A program made the translations under genes and the position numbers. Positions 23,901 to 34,400 of a stretch of DNA of 64,000 nucleotides are shown here, in pieces. This DNA is from Linum tenue (taxonomy: Eukaryota > Streptophyta > Magnoliopsida > Malpighiales > Linaceae): NCBI GenBank assembly GCA_946122785.1, contig CAMGYJ010000006.1:35360066-35424065 (forward strand). The letters run 5' to 3'. The notes beneath the pieces are model-generated. The model was not told the origin of the DNA. It did not search any database and saw nothing but the letters and a program-made list of their open reading frames with translations. Position 1 is the stretch's first letter; every line of letters starts with the position of its first letter.

Positions 23901-24276
23901 GAAAGTGTATGTCTTCTCTCGCTCCTGTTGATGGTTTGTTGTCATGGGAGGAGGTGATTGAGTGGTGTGCTTACAACGGGAAGGGTAAGAAAATTGAAGC
24001 GGTTGCCTGTAGAGAGTTCTTGAGTCTTATTGTTAGTCTGGTTTGACGGGAACGTTGTTCGAGATTGTATGGGGTGAAGGTTGCAAAAACCCCTGTGGTG
24101 ATTTGTAGTGATATTTGCATAGCTCTGGTTTGGTGGGCTGAAGTGGATTTGGAGCTGCAGAAGAGTCTTCATGTGATCAGTTTGGATTACTACCTTAATA
24201 CGTGTATATGTTTTCTGATTTCATAAACAGTTGTATTGTTTGAGTTAATGCATTTTTTTATTAACCATCAAAAAAT

Positions 24277-24606
24277 ATATTTGTAGTGTGTTTTAACAAA
24301 CTTGTGGTATGCTTTAATGAATTTATGATATGCTTTAATAAACTTGTGGCAGAATAATTTGGCATTTGTGTGTGCTTATGTTGTGACATACTTTCAAACT
24401 TGTGACTTGTGTTTGGTGGTCCCCACAATTTATGCATCCATCCACATAATGTGTGTAATGTCCACGCATGTGTTTAGTCCCCCTTTCTTCTAATTTTTCA
24501 AAATGACCAACCTATTCCTGGTCAACTCATTTAAATAATAATCAAAATGAAATGTTTTGATGTTCCTATGTGCTTCTTAACTTATGCATATCATAAGATT
24601 TCTTAA
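24277..24606. repeat. Inverted 21-bp minisatellite block and unassigned sequence
   Basis: From about 24,285 to 24,355 the 21-bp unit recurs in reverse orientation (acaaacttgtggtatgcttt type) relative to the blocks at 16.0 and 17.7 kb. The rest to 24,606 shows no gene. Confidence 0.5.
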
Positions 24607-24877
24607 CTAATAAAAGCATTAGTCACGTGAGCATATACGACATTTTAGGAAATACAAATACTCAAATTAACTGAACGAAAGAAGAATAAATTTTGATTGA
24701 ACGAAACAGTGCCCCGCCCATTAATTAAACTGGAAACATAAGAGAAAAACATCTTCATCCAAAATTCTAATAACGCGTCCCATCCATCAGAACCGAACCA
24801 GATATCTCTAAGACTTGGGGCCAAAACAATAAAGGACGTAAGCTTCTCATACAACCAAACCTCAGCAATCCTCATCC
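24607..24877. repeat. Left copy of a 271-bp direct repeat
   Basis: It matches 30,674-30,965 without difference that I could see, apart from a 21-bp internal duplication (attagtcacgtgagcatatac) in the right copy. The two copies flank the whole Pack-MULE block. The right copy continues into single-copy sequence (acttcttatttatcaag); the left copy breaks into the MULE TIR at the shared pentamer catcc (24,873-24,877). An unrecognised minus-strand open frame (MRIAEVWLYEKLTSFIVLAP) crosses both copies. Confidence 0.85.
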
Positions 24878-24923
24878 TGGCCAATCTTTTCGATCTATAA
24901 CATTCTGGCCCGAACTATACACC

Positions 24924-26111
24924 TGATGGACCCAGTATTCAACCGACATCATATAACACATTACTTTTAATCGGGAATCAATTAGCCACACCAAAAATGC
25001 GCAAAATACACCTATTTGCTTCTCCTTTGCAAGTAGAGCTACTAGCAAATACCAATGGTGTAGCATAGTTTGTTTTCTCTATATATGCATAAAGCATAAC
25101 ACCAAATCCACTTCCCCATGTTAAACCCACGTGGAGGGACTCTTTCTCCTCCATTAATTAATGACTCACCATGCCTAGGCTAAGCCTACCCTATTATCCT
25201 CCCCTCCACCCCACCAAACCATCATCTCCTCTAAATCCACGTATGACAAAGTTGGCAAGGTGGCAAATAATCCACCCCCATGCTTTACCCCATGCATGAG
25301 CAATAACCTATCATTTCCCCACCTCATGCGATCAATTACACGTAATAGCTAGCTAATTAGGCTTTACTTGATGGGTGGAGAATTTACCCCAACATGAAAT
25401 ATATTGACAACAAATCTCCCACCTCCAAATTACACGTGGATAACTATCCACCCATGAACCATTTCACTAACCAAATCTCCACCAATTTCATTACATGCTT
25501 ACCATCCATGCGTACATACAATGTCAATTACACGTGTATGCATGAGTTGATAATTAATTAAGTAATTTCCACCAATCAATACTTTAATTCCACTCCATGC
25601 AACTCCATACTTCTACACGTGTAAACCAATGTGAGCTTGGGCATTTTTCTTGTGCTGGTAGCCATGATATGCATACAGGCATGTACCCACGTCCGAGTCA
25701 ATATCCCAAAACCGTCAATTAATTTGTTAATTCAATTTGTTTATTTATGATTAATAAAAGGACACGCCACCCATGCCAGGAGCATGAGGCACCTATAAAT
25801 AGGACGCTCATTTATACTTTCTCAACAGTTCATTTTCGGAAAAAACTCTGAATCTCTCTCTAAAAAGCCGGCTTACTATGCCGCTCCCGGTTACTCTCCT
25901 CTCAATACTCACTTGAGCTTCGGAGAAGGTCCCCGCCGACCACCGGCCGGCGGGTTCCTTTTTTGCAGGCGTTCATCTCGAGAGCTGGAATTCAACGGCA
26001 ACCAAAAGGTCAACGCTCTGCGGACTCTACAAGACGTTGGCCAGGAGGAAGATCGGCGCTCACCGGACCTCAATCACATTGAAGCAGGCTCCTCGGAGCT
26101 TGGCATCAACA
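24924..26111 (+). repeat. 5' LTR
   Basis: A TATA-like ctataaata near 25,793 precedes a pyrimidine-rich transcribed part and a GC-rich end (ccgccgaccaccggccggcg). It ends catcaaca, then the primer site. Confidence 0.9.
25793..25801 (+). promoter_or_regulatory. LTR TATA box
   Basis: The word ctataaata lies about 320 bp before the LTR end. The same word is at about 29,078 in the 3' LTR. It is the likely core promoter of the element; no other nearby candidate was seen. Confidence 0.5.
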
Positions 26112-26132
26112 ATTAGCGCCCACCGTGGGGCC
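26112..26132 (+). other. Primer binding site candidate
   Basis: attagcgcccaccgtgggg follows the 5' LTR directly and resembles the TTGGCGCC-type sites of Ty3/gypsy elements. I did not assign the tRNA. Confidence 0.55.
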
Positions 26133-26170
26133 CGGTGAGATTAATACCAACAAACCGTCAATCCAACAAG

Positions 26171-26575
26171 ACGAGGTGGATACACAGGATCTTTTAACCG
26201 AAGCCGGGATTCGTCATGATGCAACTCCAAACATCAATCAAGTTTCTATCTTCAAGAATCGAGGATCCCAATAAGGTGGACACGCAGGATCTACAACACG
26301 AAGAAGGGGTTCGTCAAGATGCAACTCCAAACATCAATCAAGTTGCTATCTTCAAGAATCGAGGATCCCAACAAGGTGGACACACAGGATCTGCAACTCG
26401 AAGAAGGGGTTCGTCAAGATGCAACTCCAAACATCAATCAAGTTGCTATCTTCAAGAATCGAAGATCCCAACAAGGTGGACACGCAGAATATGCAACTCG
26501 AAGAAGGGATTCGTCAAGATACAACTCCAAACATCAATCAATTTGCTATCTCCAAGAATCGAGGATCTCTCGACT
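26171..26575 (+). repeat. 100-bp tandem repeat, about four units
   Basis: The marker gcaactccaa/acaactccaa recurs at 26,221, 26,321, 26,421 and 26,521, exactly 100 bp apart. Each unit holds caatcaagtt, atcttcaagaatcgagga and cacgcaggatct. The first part (26,171-26,210) is a degenerate partial unit. Because 100 is not a multiple of 3, the open frames here are repeat artefacts. Confidence 0.9.
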
Positions 26576-27388
26576 AAGATTGAGTTGTGTCAATCTTTGG
26601 TACGGAACTGCGGGCCTTCAACCCCACTAGTTTCTCCGTCGATTTGCCGCGAAATCATAAGATCCTCAAGTCCTCTCATGGAATGGCGCCTTGACATCAA
26701 CAATTGGCACCTATAGTGGGCCTTGATGAAAAGTTTCATCAACAATTTGCGCTTGCTATGGAGCCCAGTGAAATTTTTTACAAACTATCATTGTCAACGT
26801 CAAACCCGCTAGGAGAGATGGTGGAGAAACCTGATGTCGTGGAATTCACAACGAGGCCGTGGAGGCACCGGTTTAGGTCCACCTCTCGTAAGACCTACGT
26901 TTTACCGAGGAAGCCCATGTGGTCTACTTTTTAAGTAGGCACACCTCCATCAATGAGGTCAAGGGTTCAATTCCCCGCAAATTGCTATTGTGAAAAAATA
27001 TCCACTTTTTCACCCACACCACTCTGCCTCCCATCTCTTCCGAATCATGACGGGACAACTTTTTCATCATCATCACCAATCTGGCAGGGGAACCTCTTCC
27101 TTTCTCATGCTCCAATCGAGAAAATCCAAGTATGAGAAATTTTTGTAAACTCAAAAACTATCTGGTAATCCCTCCTAACTCTCATTTATACTTGATATCA
27201 AAATTCTCCTATGATGTTGCATAACCCAAACTATTGTCCTAATCACTCATACACGGACAACACTAAACACACAACATAAGCCTGCAACGATTGGCATTTT
27301 TCGTCTGCCATGATTGGTTTGGGTCATCTACTAAGATTGTCACGATTCTCCATGGTGCCCACCACGACTGGTGCGGCCTGCCTGTCAC

Positions 27389-28017
27389 CAATGCAGTCAA
27401 AATCGCGCTTTAAAACTTAAAAACTTACGATTTTACGCTTTTGGGTCACCAAAACGCTTTCGTTTCCATTTAAAAACTTAAGTGTATAAAATCGGACTAA
27501 ATTGCGCTTTAAAACTTAAAAACTTACGGTTTTACGGTTCTAGTTCACCAAAACGCTTTACGTTTTTACGCTTTTAGTTCGCTACATGAGTATTCTTTTC
27601 ATGAAATTAATTATAAAAAGTATATTTTTAAAGTAAATCACTAACAATATGATACATTTGAGATTAAAAGATACATACTAGGTACTTGGATGCATTCTAC
27701 TTCAATAGAGTAATCTAATTCACCAACTAGGGTTTTTCCAAATTCATTAGCATAGAGAGGCTTATCGTTAAAATTTATGTTTACGAACTTATTATTAAGA
27801 TGCTATAAGTTGCTCTACTTTAAACATGAATCACATGTATTTATTAACTTATCTAAATTCTGTGCATTCATATTTTGCATAGCATATGTCCTACTTAATA
27901 GATTTTTAGTTATTTTTCAGTATGCGTCAAAAACTTACGCTTTTACGCTTTGATTCTACGTTTTACGATTTTATCCCTTTTCCGCTTCTAGGTAGAATCG
28001 CGCTTTTGACTGCATTG
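27389..28017. mobile_element. hAT-type MITE inside the LTR element, 8-bp TSD
   Basis: The TIR is caatgcagtcaaaa, with its complement ttttgactgcattg at the right end. The perfect 8-bp TSD cctgtcac lies at 27,381-27,388 and 28,018-28,025. The subterminal regions are full of cgctttaaaacttaaaaact and tttacgctttt words. No coding content. Confidence 0.85.
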
Positions 28018-28194
28018 CCTGTCACGGTTTTCCATGATCGCTTGACATGATGGTATGGTTCATCAATCATGACTGGCACGACTCTCCAATAATTGATCGT
28101 ACAATTTGTGTCGGCTATGCATGTTATGGTTTAAATCACTCACCTAGTGAGCTGTTACCAATAGAAAATTTTGGTTCAGCCTTAATTTTTCTAT

Positions 28195-28209
28195 TGGTAA
28201 GGGGGCAAT
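28195..28209 (+). other. Polypurine tract
   Basis: ggtaagggggcaat directly precedes the 3' LTR start (tgatgg at 28,210), as expected for plus-strand priming. Confidence 0.65.
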
Positions 28210-29396
28210 TGATGGACCCAGTATTCAACCGACATCATATAACACATTACTTTTAATCGGGAATCAATTAGCCACACCAAAAATGCGCAAAATACACCTA
28301 TTTGCTTCTCCTTTGCAAGTAGAGCTACTAGCAAATACCAATGGTGTAGCATAGTTTGTTTTCTCTATATATGCATAAAGCATAACACCAAATCCACTTC
28401 CCCATGTTAAACCCACGTGGAGGGACTCTTTCTCCTCCATTAATTAATGACTCACCATGCCTAGACTAAGCCTACCCTATTATCCTCCCCTCCACCCCAC
28501 CAAACCATCATCTCCTCTAAATCCACGTATGACAAAGTTGGCAAGGTGGCAAATAATCCACCCCCATGCTTTACCCCATGCATGAGCAATAACCTATCAT
28601 TTCCCCACCTCATGCCATCAATTACACGTAATAGCTAGCTAATTAGGCTTTACTTGATGGATGGAGAATTTACCCCAACATGAAATATATTGACAACAAA
28701 TCTCCCACCTCCAAATTACACGTGGATAACTATCCACCCATGAACCATTTCACTAACCAAATCTCCACCAATTTCATTACATGCTTACCATCCATGCGTA
28801 CATACAATGTCAATTACACGTGTATGCATGAGTTGATAATTAACTAAGTAATTTCCACCAATCAATACTTTAATTCCACTCCATCCAACTCCATACTTCT
28901 ACACGTGTAAACCAATGTGAGCTTGGGCATTTTTCTTGTGCTGGTAGCCATGATATGCATACAGGCATGTACCCACGTCCGAGTCAATTTCCCAAAACCG
29001 TCAATTAATTTGTTAATCAATTTGTTTATTTATGATTAATAAAAGGACACGCCACCCATGCCAGGAGCATGAGGCACCTATAAATAGGACGCTCATTTAT
29101 ACTTTCTCAACAGTTCATTTTCGGAAAAAACTCTGAATCTCTCTCTAAAAAGCCGGCTTACTATGCCGCTCCCGGTTACTCTCCTCTCAATACTGACTTG
29201 AGCTTCGGAGAAGGTCCCCGCCGACCACCGGCCGGCGGGTTCCTTTTTTGCAGGCGTTCATCTCGAGAGCTGGAATTCAACGGCAACCAAAAGGTCAACG
29301 CTCTGCGGACTCTACAAGACGTTGGCCAGGAGGAAGATCGGCGCTCACCGGACCTCAATCACATTGAAGCAGGCTCCTCGGAGCTTGACATCAACA
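28210..29396 (+). repeat. 3' LTR
   Basis: A near-identical copy of 24,924-26,111, ending gacatcaaca before the TSD acacc. Confidence 0.9.
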
Positions 29397-29757
29397 ACAC
29401 CAAAGTAAACAATTTGGCCAAATCAGACTTTTGACCGTTAACTTCGACGGTCAAACGCATTGACCGTTAGTCAACGCGCCATGTCACCGCCAACTCAGCA
29501 ATAAAAAAAAAATTAATTTCCACCTAGCCCATTTAATTTCCACCTAGGTCTTTTCTCAATTTGAAGACGGAAAAAAAAAACCAAAACGATGCGAATTGCC
29601 CCTAATTGCCTTGAAGCAAATCCAGTCATGTCTTCAATTCTCAGTCCGCCCTAACGCTCCACTCCCCGCCGCGCTCTCTTTCTCTCTCTCAATCTCTCTT
29701 CTCGTCGGCGCAGTCGTCTCCGCCCCCGTACCAATCTCTCTCTATCTCTCTCCAGCT

Positions 29758-30273
29758 ATGAACTCCGACGAGCCTCGTGTTGCTCATCCCGCTCCCGATT
29801 CCGAACCCCTAAAAAAACCATCCGGATCGGCCCACAACCCAGCGCCGGCAAATCTCCCGACCACCCAAACCCCCGAGAAGCAACCCGCCTCGCTCTCTCG
29901 CCGCACCCGAACCCTCGACGCCGGTAACCTCCATCGCCGCTCTACATACACTGCCGCGGGAGACTCCAACACCAAATCCGCCATAAGACACCTCTCCTCG
30001 TCTTGGGATGAAGATACGGACGCTGCCGAGATATCAACTCCGATCCCCCAAATGTAAAAACACCCTAGCTTCTCCTTTTTGCTTGAAATTAGGGTTTTTC
30101 CCCGTTAATTAGGATTTTGCCAATCAATTTCTTTTTGATTTCCCAGTAGGCAAGAGGCTCTCCTGGAATGTTTCACCAGCTTGGTCACTTCAATCCGGTT
30201 GTTGGGCTTGAAGGGCGCGCACCCTTCTTTCACCATCCAGTTCTCCGCCTGCGCTGCATTTTTCAGTCGGTGA
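29758..30273 (+). pseudogene. Captured two-exon host gene fragment in the Pack-MULE (possibly CDT1-like)
   Basis: Exon 1 is 29,758-30,053 (starts MNSDEPRVAHPAPDSEP). A 93-bp GT/AG intron spans 30,054-30,146. Exon 2 is 30,147-30,273 and ends at a stop just before the right TIR. The GC-rich 5' leader with ctctctctc tracts looks like a plant gene 5' UTR. The first exon contains TPEKQPASLSRRTRT. The second contains LVTSIRLLGLKGAHPSFTI. Both recall the N-terminal part of plant CDT1 replication-licensing factors (TPEKP...RR box; SSIRLL.LKG helix). This is a resemblance from memory, not a search result. Only about 140 residues remain, so any product would be truncated. Splicing across the junction keeps the frame. 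Confidence 0.45.
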
Positions 30274-30673
30274 AGTGAGGAGATTCGACGATGAAGGAAG
30301 GAGAAGGTGAGGTGAGGTGAGGTCGGCGGGTGATTTCTGTGGATGGGGATGGGAGCGATATGGATAAGGTAGGGTTAGGGCAATTCGCATCGTTTTGGTT
30401 TTTTTTTTTTTTCGTCTTCAAATTGAGAAAAGACCTAGGTGGAAATTAAATGGGCTAGGTGGAAATCAATTTTTTTTTTATTGCTGAGTTGGCGGTGAGA
30501 TGGCGCGTTGACTAACGGTCAACGCGTTTGACCGTCGAAGTTAACGGTCAAAAGTCTGATTTGGCCAAATTGTTTACTTTGGTGTATAGTTCGGGCCAGA
30601 ATGTTATAGATCGAAAAGATTGGCCAGGATGTTTACTTTGATCAAAGTTAAGGCCATACGAAAATATTAACCC

Positions 30674-30965
30674 CTAATAAAAGCATTAGTCACGTGAGCA
30701 TATACATTAGTCACGTGAGCATATACGACATTTTAGGAAATACAAATACTCAAATTAACTGAACGAAAGAAGAATAAATTTTGATTGAACGAAACAGTGC
30801 CCCGCCCATTAATTAAACTGGAAACATAAGAGAAAAACATCTTCATCCAAAATTCTAATAACGCGTCCCATCCATCAGAACCGAACCAGATATCTCTAAG
30901 ACTTGGGGCCAAAACAATAAAGGACGTAAGCTTCTCATACAACCAAACCTCAGCAATCCTCATCC
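30674..30965. repeat. Right copy of the direct repeat (292 bp)
   Basis: It is the same as 24,607-24,877 plus a 21-bp internal tandem duplication at about 30,705. It starts within two bases of the MULE right end and continues into the sequence before gene copy 2's 3' UTR. Confidence 0.85.
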
Positions 30966-31451
30966 ACTTCTTATTTATCAAGCAAGGACGCAAGACCGGA
31001 GATTGAGTAGAGACTAACTTAGTCACCAAACCAAAATCCAGCAATTACTTCTCTACATTCACTTCACAGGGAAGACAACGAACCGAACCCTTTTTACATG
31101 AAGCTTTTAAAGCGCTTCCCACTAGGCTACTTGCTAGATGTAGCGTCAGGACCATCTCTGTTATCTTCTTCTTCCCACTAGGCTACAAGCCAAAGTGCCA
31201 AACTACACATTCCAACAGTCCGCCAAAAGATGAAGGCGAACCACAGTTCCCTAATAAACAGATCACAGTGACATGAACAGCCTACATTAATTAGTACAAA
31301 TCTAACAGCCTACATCCATTATGAGTTTTGAGGAGACAATCTAGTATCTGCTTCCTACATTCCCATCCATGTTCACAGACTGCAAAAAAGCATGGACTGC
31401 GCGCATATGGGCAAGAGAAGAAAACTAATTAATTAATTGATTAAATAACTA
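30966..31451 (-). other. 3' flank and 3' UTR region of gene copy 2
   Basis: 31,085-31,451 aligns with 4,088-4,456 downstream of copy 1. 30,966-31,084 is unique here; in copy 1 that position is occupied by retrotransposon LTR, so the duplication's downstream boundary lies at or beyond this point. Confidence 0.5.
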
Positions 31452-34400
31452 TCAAAGTGAAAGACATTGTACTCTGTCAGGGATATTCCTAGGGAAGGGA
31501 AGCGCAGTAACATATCTTTGAAGAAAGGCCTTCTGTGCATTAGAAGCGCCGCCCGAGGATGAAGTGTCTACTGCTCCACCTGCTGTTTGACCTGGACCAT
31601 GGAACTTAGCAAACCGATTGATGACAGAGAACTTCTCTAAATCTTCACATTCTACTCTCAAGTCTAACACAGACATGCTCCTATCCAATCTGTTGCCACA
31701 AGAAAGAAAACCACAAGATGTCAGGCATAAACGCTCGGTTTCACCCACACTGTACCACTCCACCAGCACAGAAATGGAGAACTGAGAACTCAAGACAACT
31801 GGATCAATGACTACTAGTACGACCTAAGGGCTAAGATACAAGGATGACCATGTTAAACATCCCGAAATTGCAGACACTAAAATGACTACTAAATTCAAAA
31901 TGTGATAATCCACGAGCAAGTGGGCACCCCTCTCCTCACTGCAACTCCAACAAAAACAGACAAGGTAACCAGCAACCTAGTTCAAACAAGACAGCTGCTA
32001 AATAACATCCTCCAGGGTCACTAGCTTTGAGAGGATCGATCCCAAAGAACTGGGGCAAAAGAGACGGACCATATCAAGAAAAGGAAAGAGAAGGTAAGCT
32101 TAAAATCACATTCTAGCACACTACGACACGAGAGCCCATAATCACATTTTAGCAGACCACACACTACGTAAGGCATCAGTTCAAGCAACCAAAGGACTGA
32201 GGAGAACAACAAAATACCTCAGCAAGTCACTTTCCACCTTTATTGTTCTCTCGATGAGATCTTCCATAACTTTCGAGAAGTATTGATCACTTTTAGTTTT
32301 AGAGATTCTGAGCCTCTCAGGTATTCTAAAGAAAGAAAAGCAACAGATTGATTAGATGCGAACGGAATGGAATGCACTGTTCAGGTAAAAGAATTCTTAT
32401 GCACAAGAAACAGAGACAACCACCAAATTTGTAATCTAATTCAATGGGCATCCTTACATGTTGCCACTTTTGGAAGGTGGGGAAGCGTGACTGGCGGAGC
32501 CATTGACCGAACAACATACATCTCCCAGTGTCAACCGAGCAACACAATGAGCAGCACTATCATATTGAGAAGTTGCATGAGCAGACATAACCCACGATGG
32601 AGGAGGATGAAGCAGTATCTGCATAAGCTGTGTCGTCAACATCAATCTTTTCTTTGATTTTATGGCTGGCGGCCCATCATATACGATTTCACCATCATCT
32701 TCCACCTGTCATCAGAAATTACAGCATTATCATCACCGCTTTCAAAATAAACTGGATAAGACAACAAAATAATTCCAAAAGGGATTACTTATGTAAAGCT
32801 CATTATTGTTCAACAAACCTTTTCAGTCAGACGGTGAACTGCCTTTGCCCATTCCACTTCTGCCAAACTGCAAGCAACAAACTATGCATATGTCAAAATA
32901 AAATAACCGAGTATAGGAAGGGGGAAGACAATATGAATAAGCAATATGCAAAAACCCGCAAGCAGAAAGTAATTCTCAAAAAAGAGTTAACCAAAGCAGC
33001 GGACAAGAATGAAATCATTAGCACCTCATATTCGGAAGCCTATGCGGAATCTTTATCACTTCCTTATGCCATGGAACAAGATCACATGTGACACTCTTGC
33101 GCTTCTTTGGTCTTACCACAAACAAACTCATACCAACAGAGTCAGGCCGTGACAGTTGAGGAAAAGAAAACTCCTCACTAATTAGTGGCGTAGAACTTAT
33201 CCTAACTAGGCCATGCTGATTTGCATCATCGCTAGTGGTTCTTGCAGCCTCTAATGGACCTGGAATAGGCAGTCTATTAGAAGACCTGCCACCACTTAGA
33301 GCTAATTCTGCATGCTTCATGGCAGTAACTTTTCTAGCATCATATGTGGATAAAACCTGTCCATTCTTGAAGGTGCCATACTGATTAAACCATGATGGAG
33401 CCATCTGGGGACTGATCTGAGAAAGGTCACCTTTACCAGTAACCCCATCATTGCTGTCCGCAAAATTTCTAGAACTGTTCCCACCAAACTCATGCATGTC
33501 CTGAGAAGGAAGATTCGGCCCATGCACGTCTGTTTGTCTCCCAGAAAAGCCAACTGCTTTTGGATCATCAGGAGAACTAGAAGCATTGTTTAGTAATGCA
33601 CCTCTGGCAGTGTTAGCGTGTCCAAACAACTGCTGCCCACCCTCAGAAGCAGCTAACTGAGGATCAACACTACCATCAGATCCTTTCGGTCTCTTCAAAC
33701 TCCTACCACTTTGATCTACCTCCCTATTCTTCACATCCTGCACTTGATGCAGCAATGAGTAATTTTGACTCAACGAAGCATTGGGCCTCAAAGAGCGTCC
33801 AAAAGCTGCAATATCCATTTCAGTGCTTACGGTGCTTGAAGCATACAAGTTTCCAGATGACTCGAACACTCCCTCTGACTTCTCCATACTGAGCGAACGG
33901 CTTTCCGTGATCTCACGTCCCTTATGGTTCATTACTGGATCAGCATGTTTCCAGACATCAAGATTGTTTCCTAGTTGAGGAACATCTCGGCTGCTATGTT
34001 GGTTGAGCATCATACTGCTGAAACCCGGAGTACTATTCCGGCTAGAATCCTCTGTGTTGACTGGAGGGCTACCAGTACTAGATTGTGTGGAGATTGTCCC
34101 AACAGCTGAGTTGGAAACAGGGTCAGGTCTCCAAATGTTCTTTCCTATCGAGCTCTTTAAATCATTTGTAGCGGGAGCTTGCAAAGGATTTTGTTTCCCT
34201 TGACTCTTCAAAGCTGAGCCTGTATTTGATGATGCTGAATCAATGAAGTTCCAACCATTTTGTCTAATGAATGATTGGCCAATTGGATTGTGCAGGGGGG
34301 AGCCTGCCTGATTGGCCCAGGGATGGGAAATGTTCTTTGCACTCGAATCCACAACGGGAGAATAAACAACCTTTTCATGATTATGGCTCACTTCAACAGC

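Larger units (their letters stand above)
18760..24276 (+). pseudogene. LINE (endonuclease-RT-zf-RVT), split by a MULE
   Basis: The endonuclease starts with KLRQMNIDIVAILETRV (18,765-18,818). It resumes after the MULE at 20,986 with SEWTFEDNY, GRVWLFWKP and TVMGDFNVIYE. Reverse transcriptase follows at about 22,150-23,150: KAPGLDGFPVEFY, QSDFIKGMSITDNILLASKL, a degenerate GDPLSPYLF, and CFADDLLVF (catalytic FADD). Then come the KYLGVPL-type region at 23,115-23,500 and a C-terminal region with a broken zinc-finger-like part at about 23,550-24,130. Several frameshifts and stops (for example 21,334, 21,651, 22,322, 22,770) make it dead. The tail ends in attaaccatcaaaaaata at about 24,276. The 5' end is truncated, lacking the first endonuclease residues. 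No TSD was found. Confidence 0.8.
24924..29396 (+). mobile_element. Young non-autonomous LTR retrotransposon, 5-bp TSD
   Basis: LTRs are 24,924-26,111 (1,188 bp) and 28,210-29,396 (1,187 bp), starting tgatggacccag and ending catcaaca. The perfect TSD acacc is at 24,919-24,923 and 29,397-29,401. By eye I count about nine differences between LTRs, so insertion is recent. The 2.1-kb interior has a primer-site-like ttagcgcccaccgtggggcc, a 100-bp tandem repeat, a hAT and a polypurine tract, but no gag or pol. It depends on another element for movement. It sits in the left TIR of the Pack-MULE. Confidence 0.9.
24878..30672. mobile_element. Pack-MULE-like foldback element, interrupted by an LTR element
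   Basis: The left TIR is 24,878-24,923 plus about 29,402-29,601. The right TIR is 30,378-30,672. They pair over about 250 bp (tggccaatcttttcgatcta, gggccagaatgt, acgatgcgaattgcccc and so on). The outer 44 bp of the right TIR (through gtatggccttaactttg to gttaatatt) have no partner on the left, so the left end is truncated. A smaller relative is at 44,688-45,317. The interior, 29,602-30,377, carries a two-exon gene fragment. There is no transposase. Confidence 0.8.

Noticed and set aside
24645..24884. Minus-strand frame MRIAEVWLYEKL..., repeated at 30,733-31,044
   Set aside because: Present in both flanking direct repeats, but not recognisable, without splice or start context; kept only as a note on the repeat.
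26216..26716. 166-residue open frame on the plus strand
   Set aside because: It runs over the 100-bp tandem repeat, appears in several frames, and is a repeat artefact.
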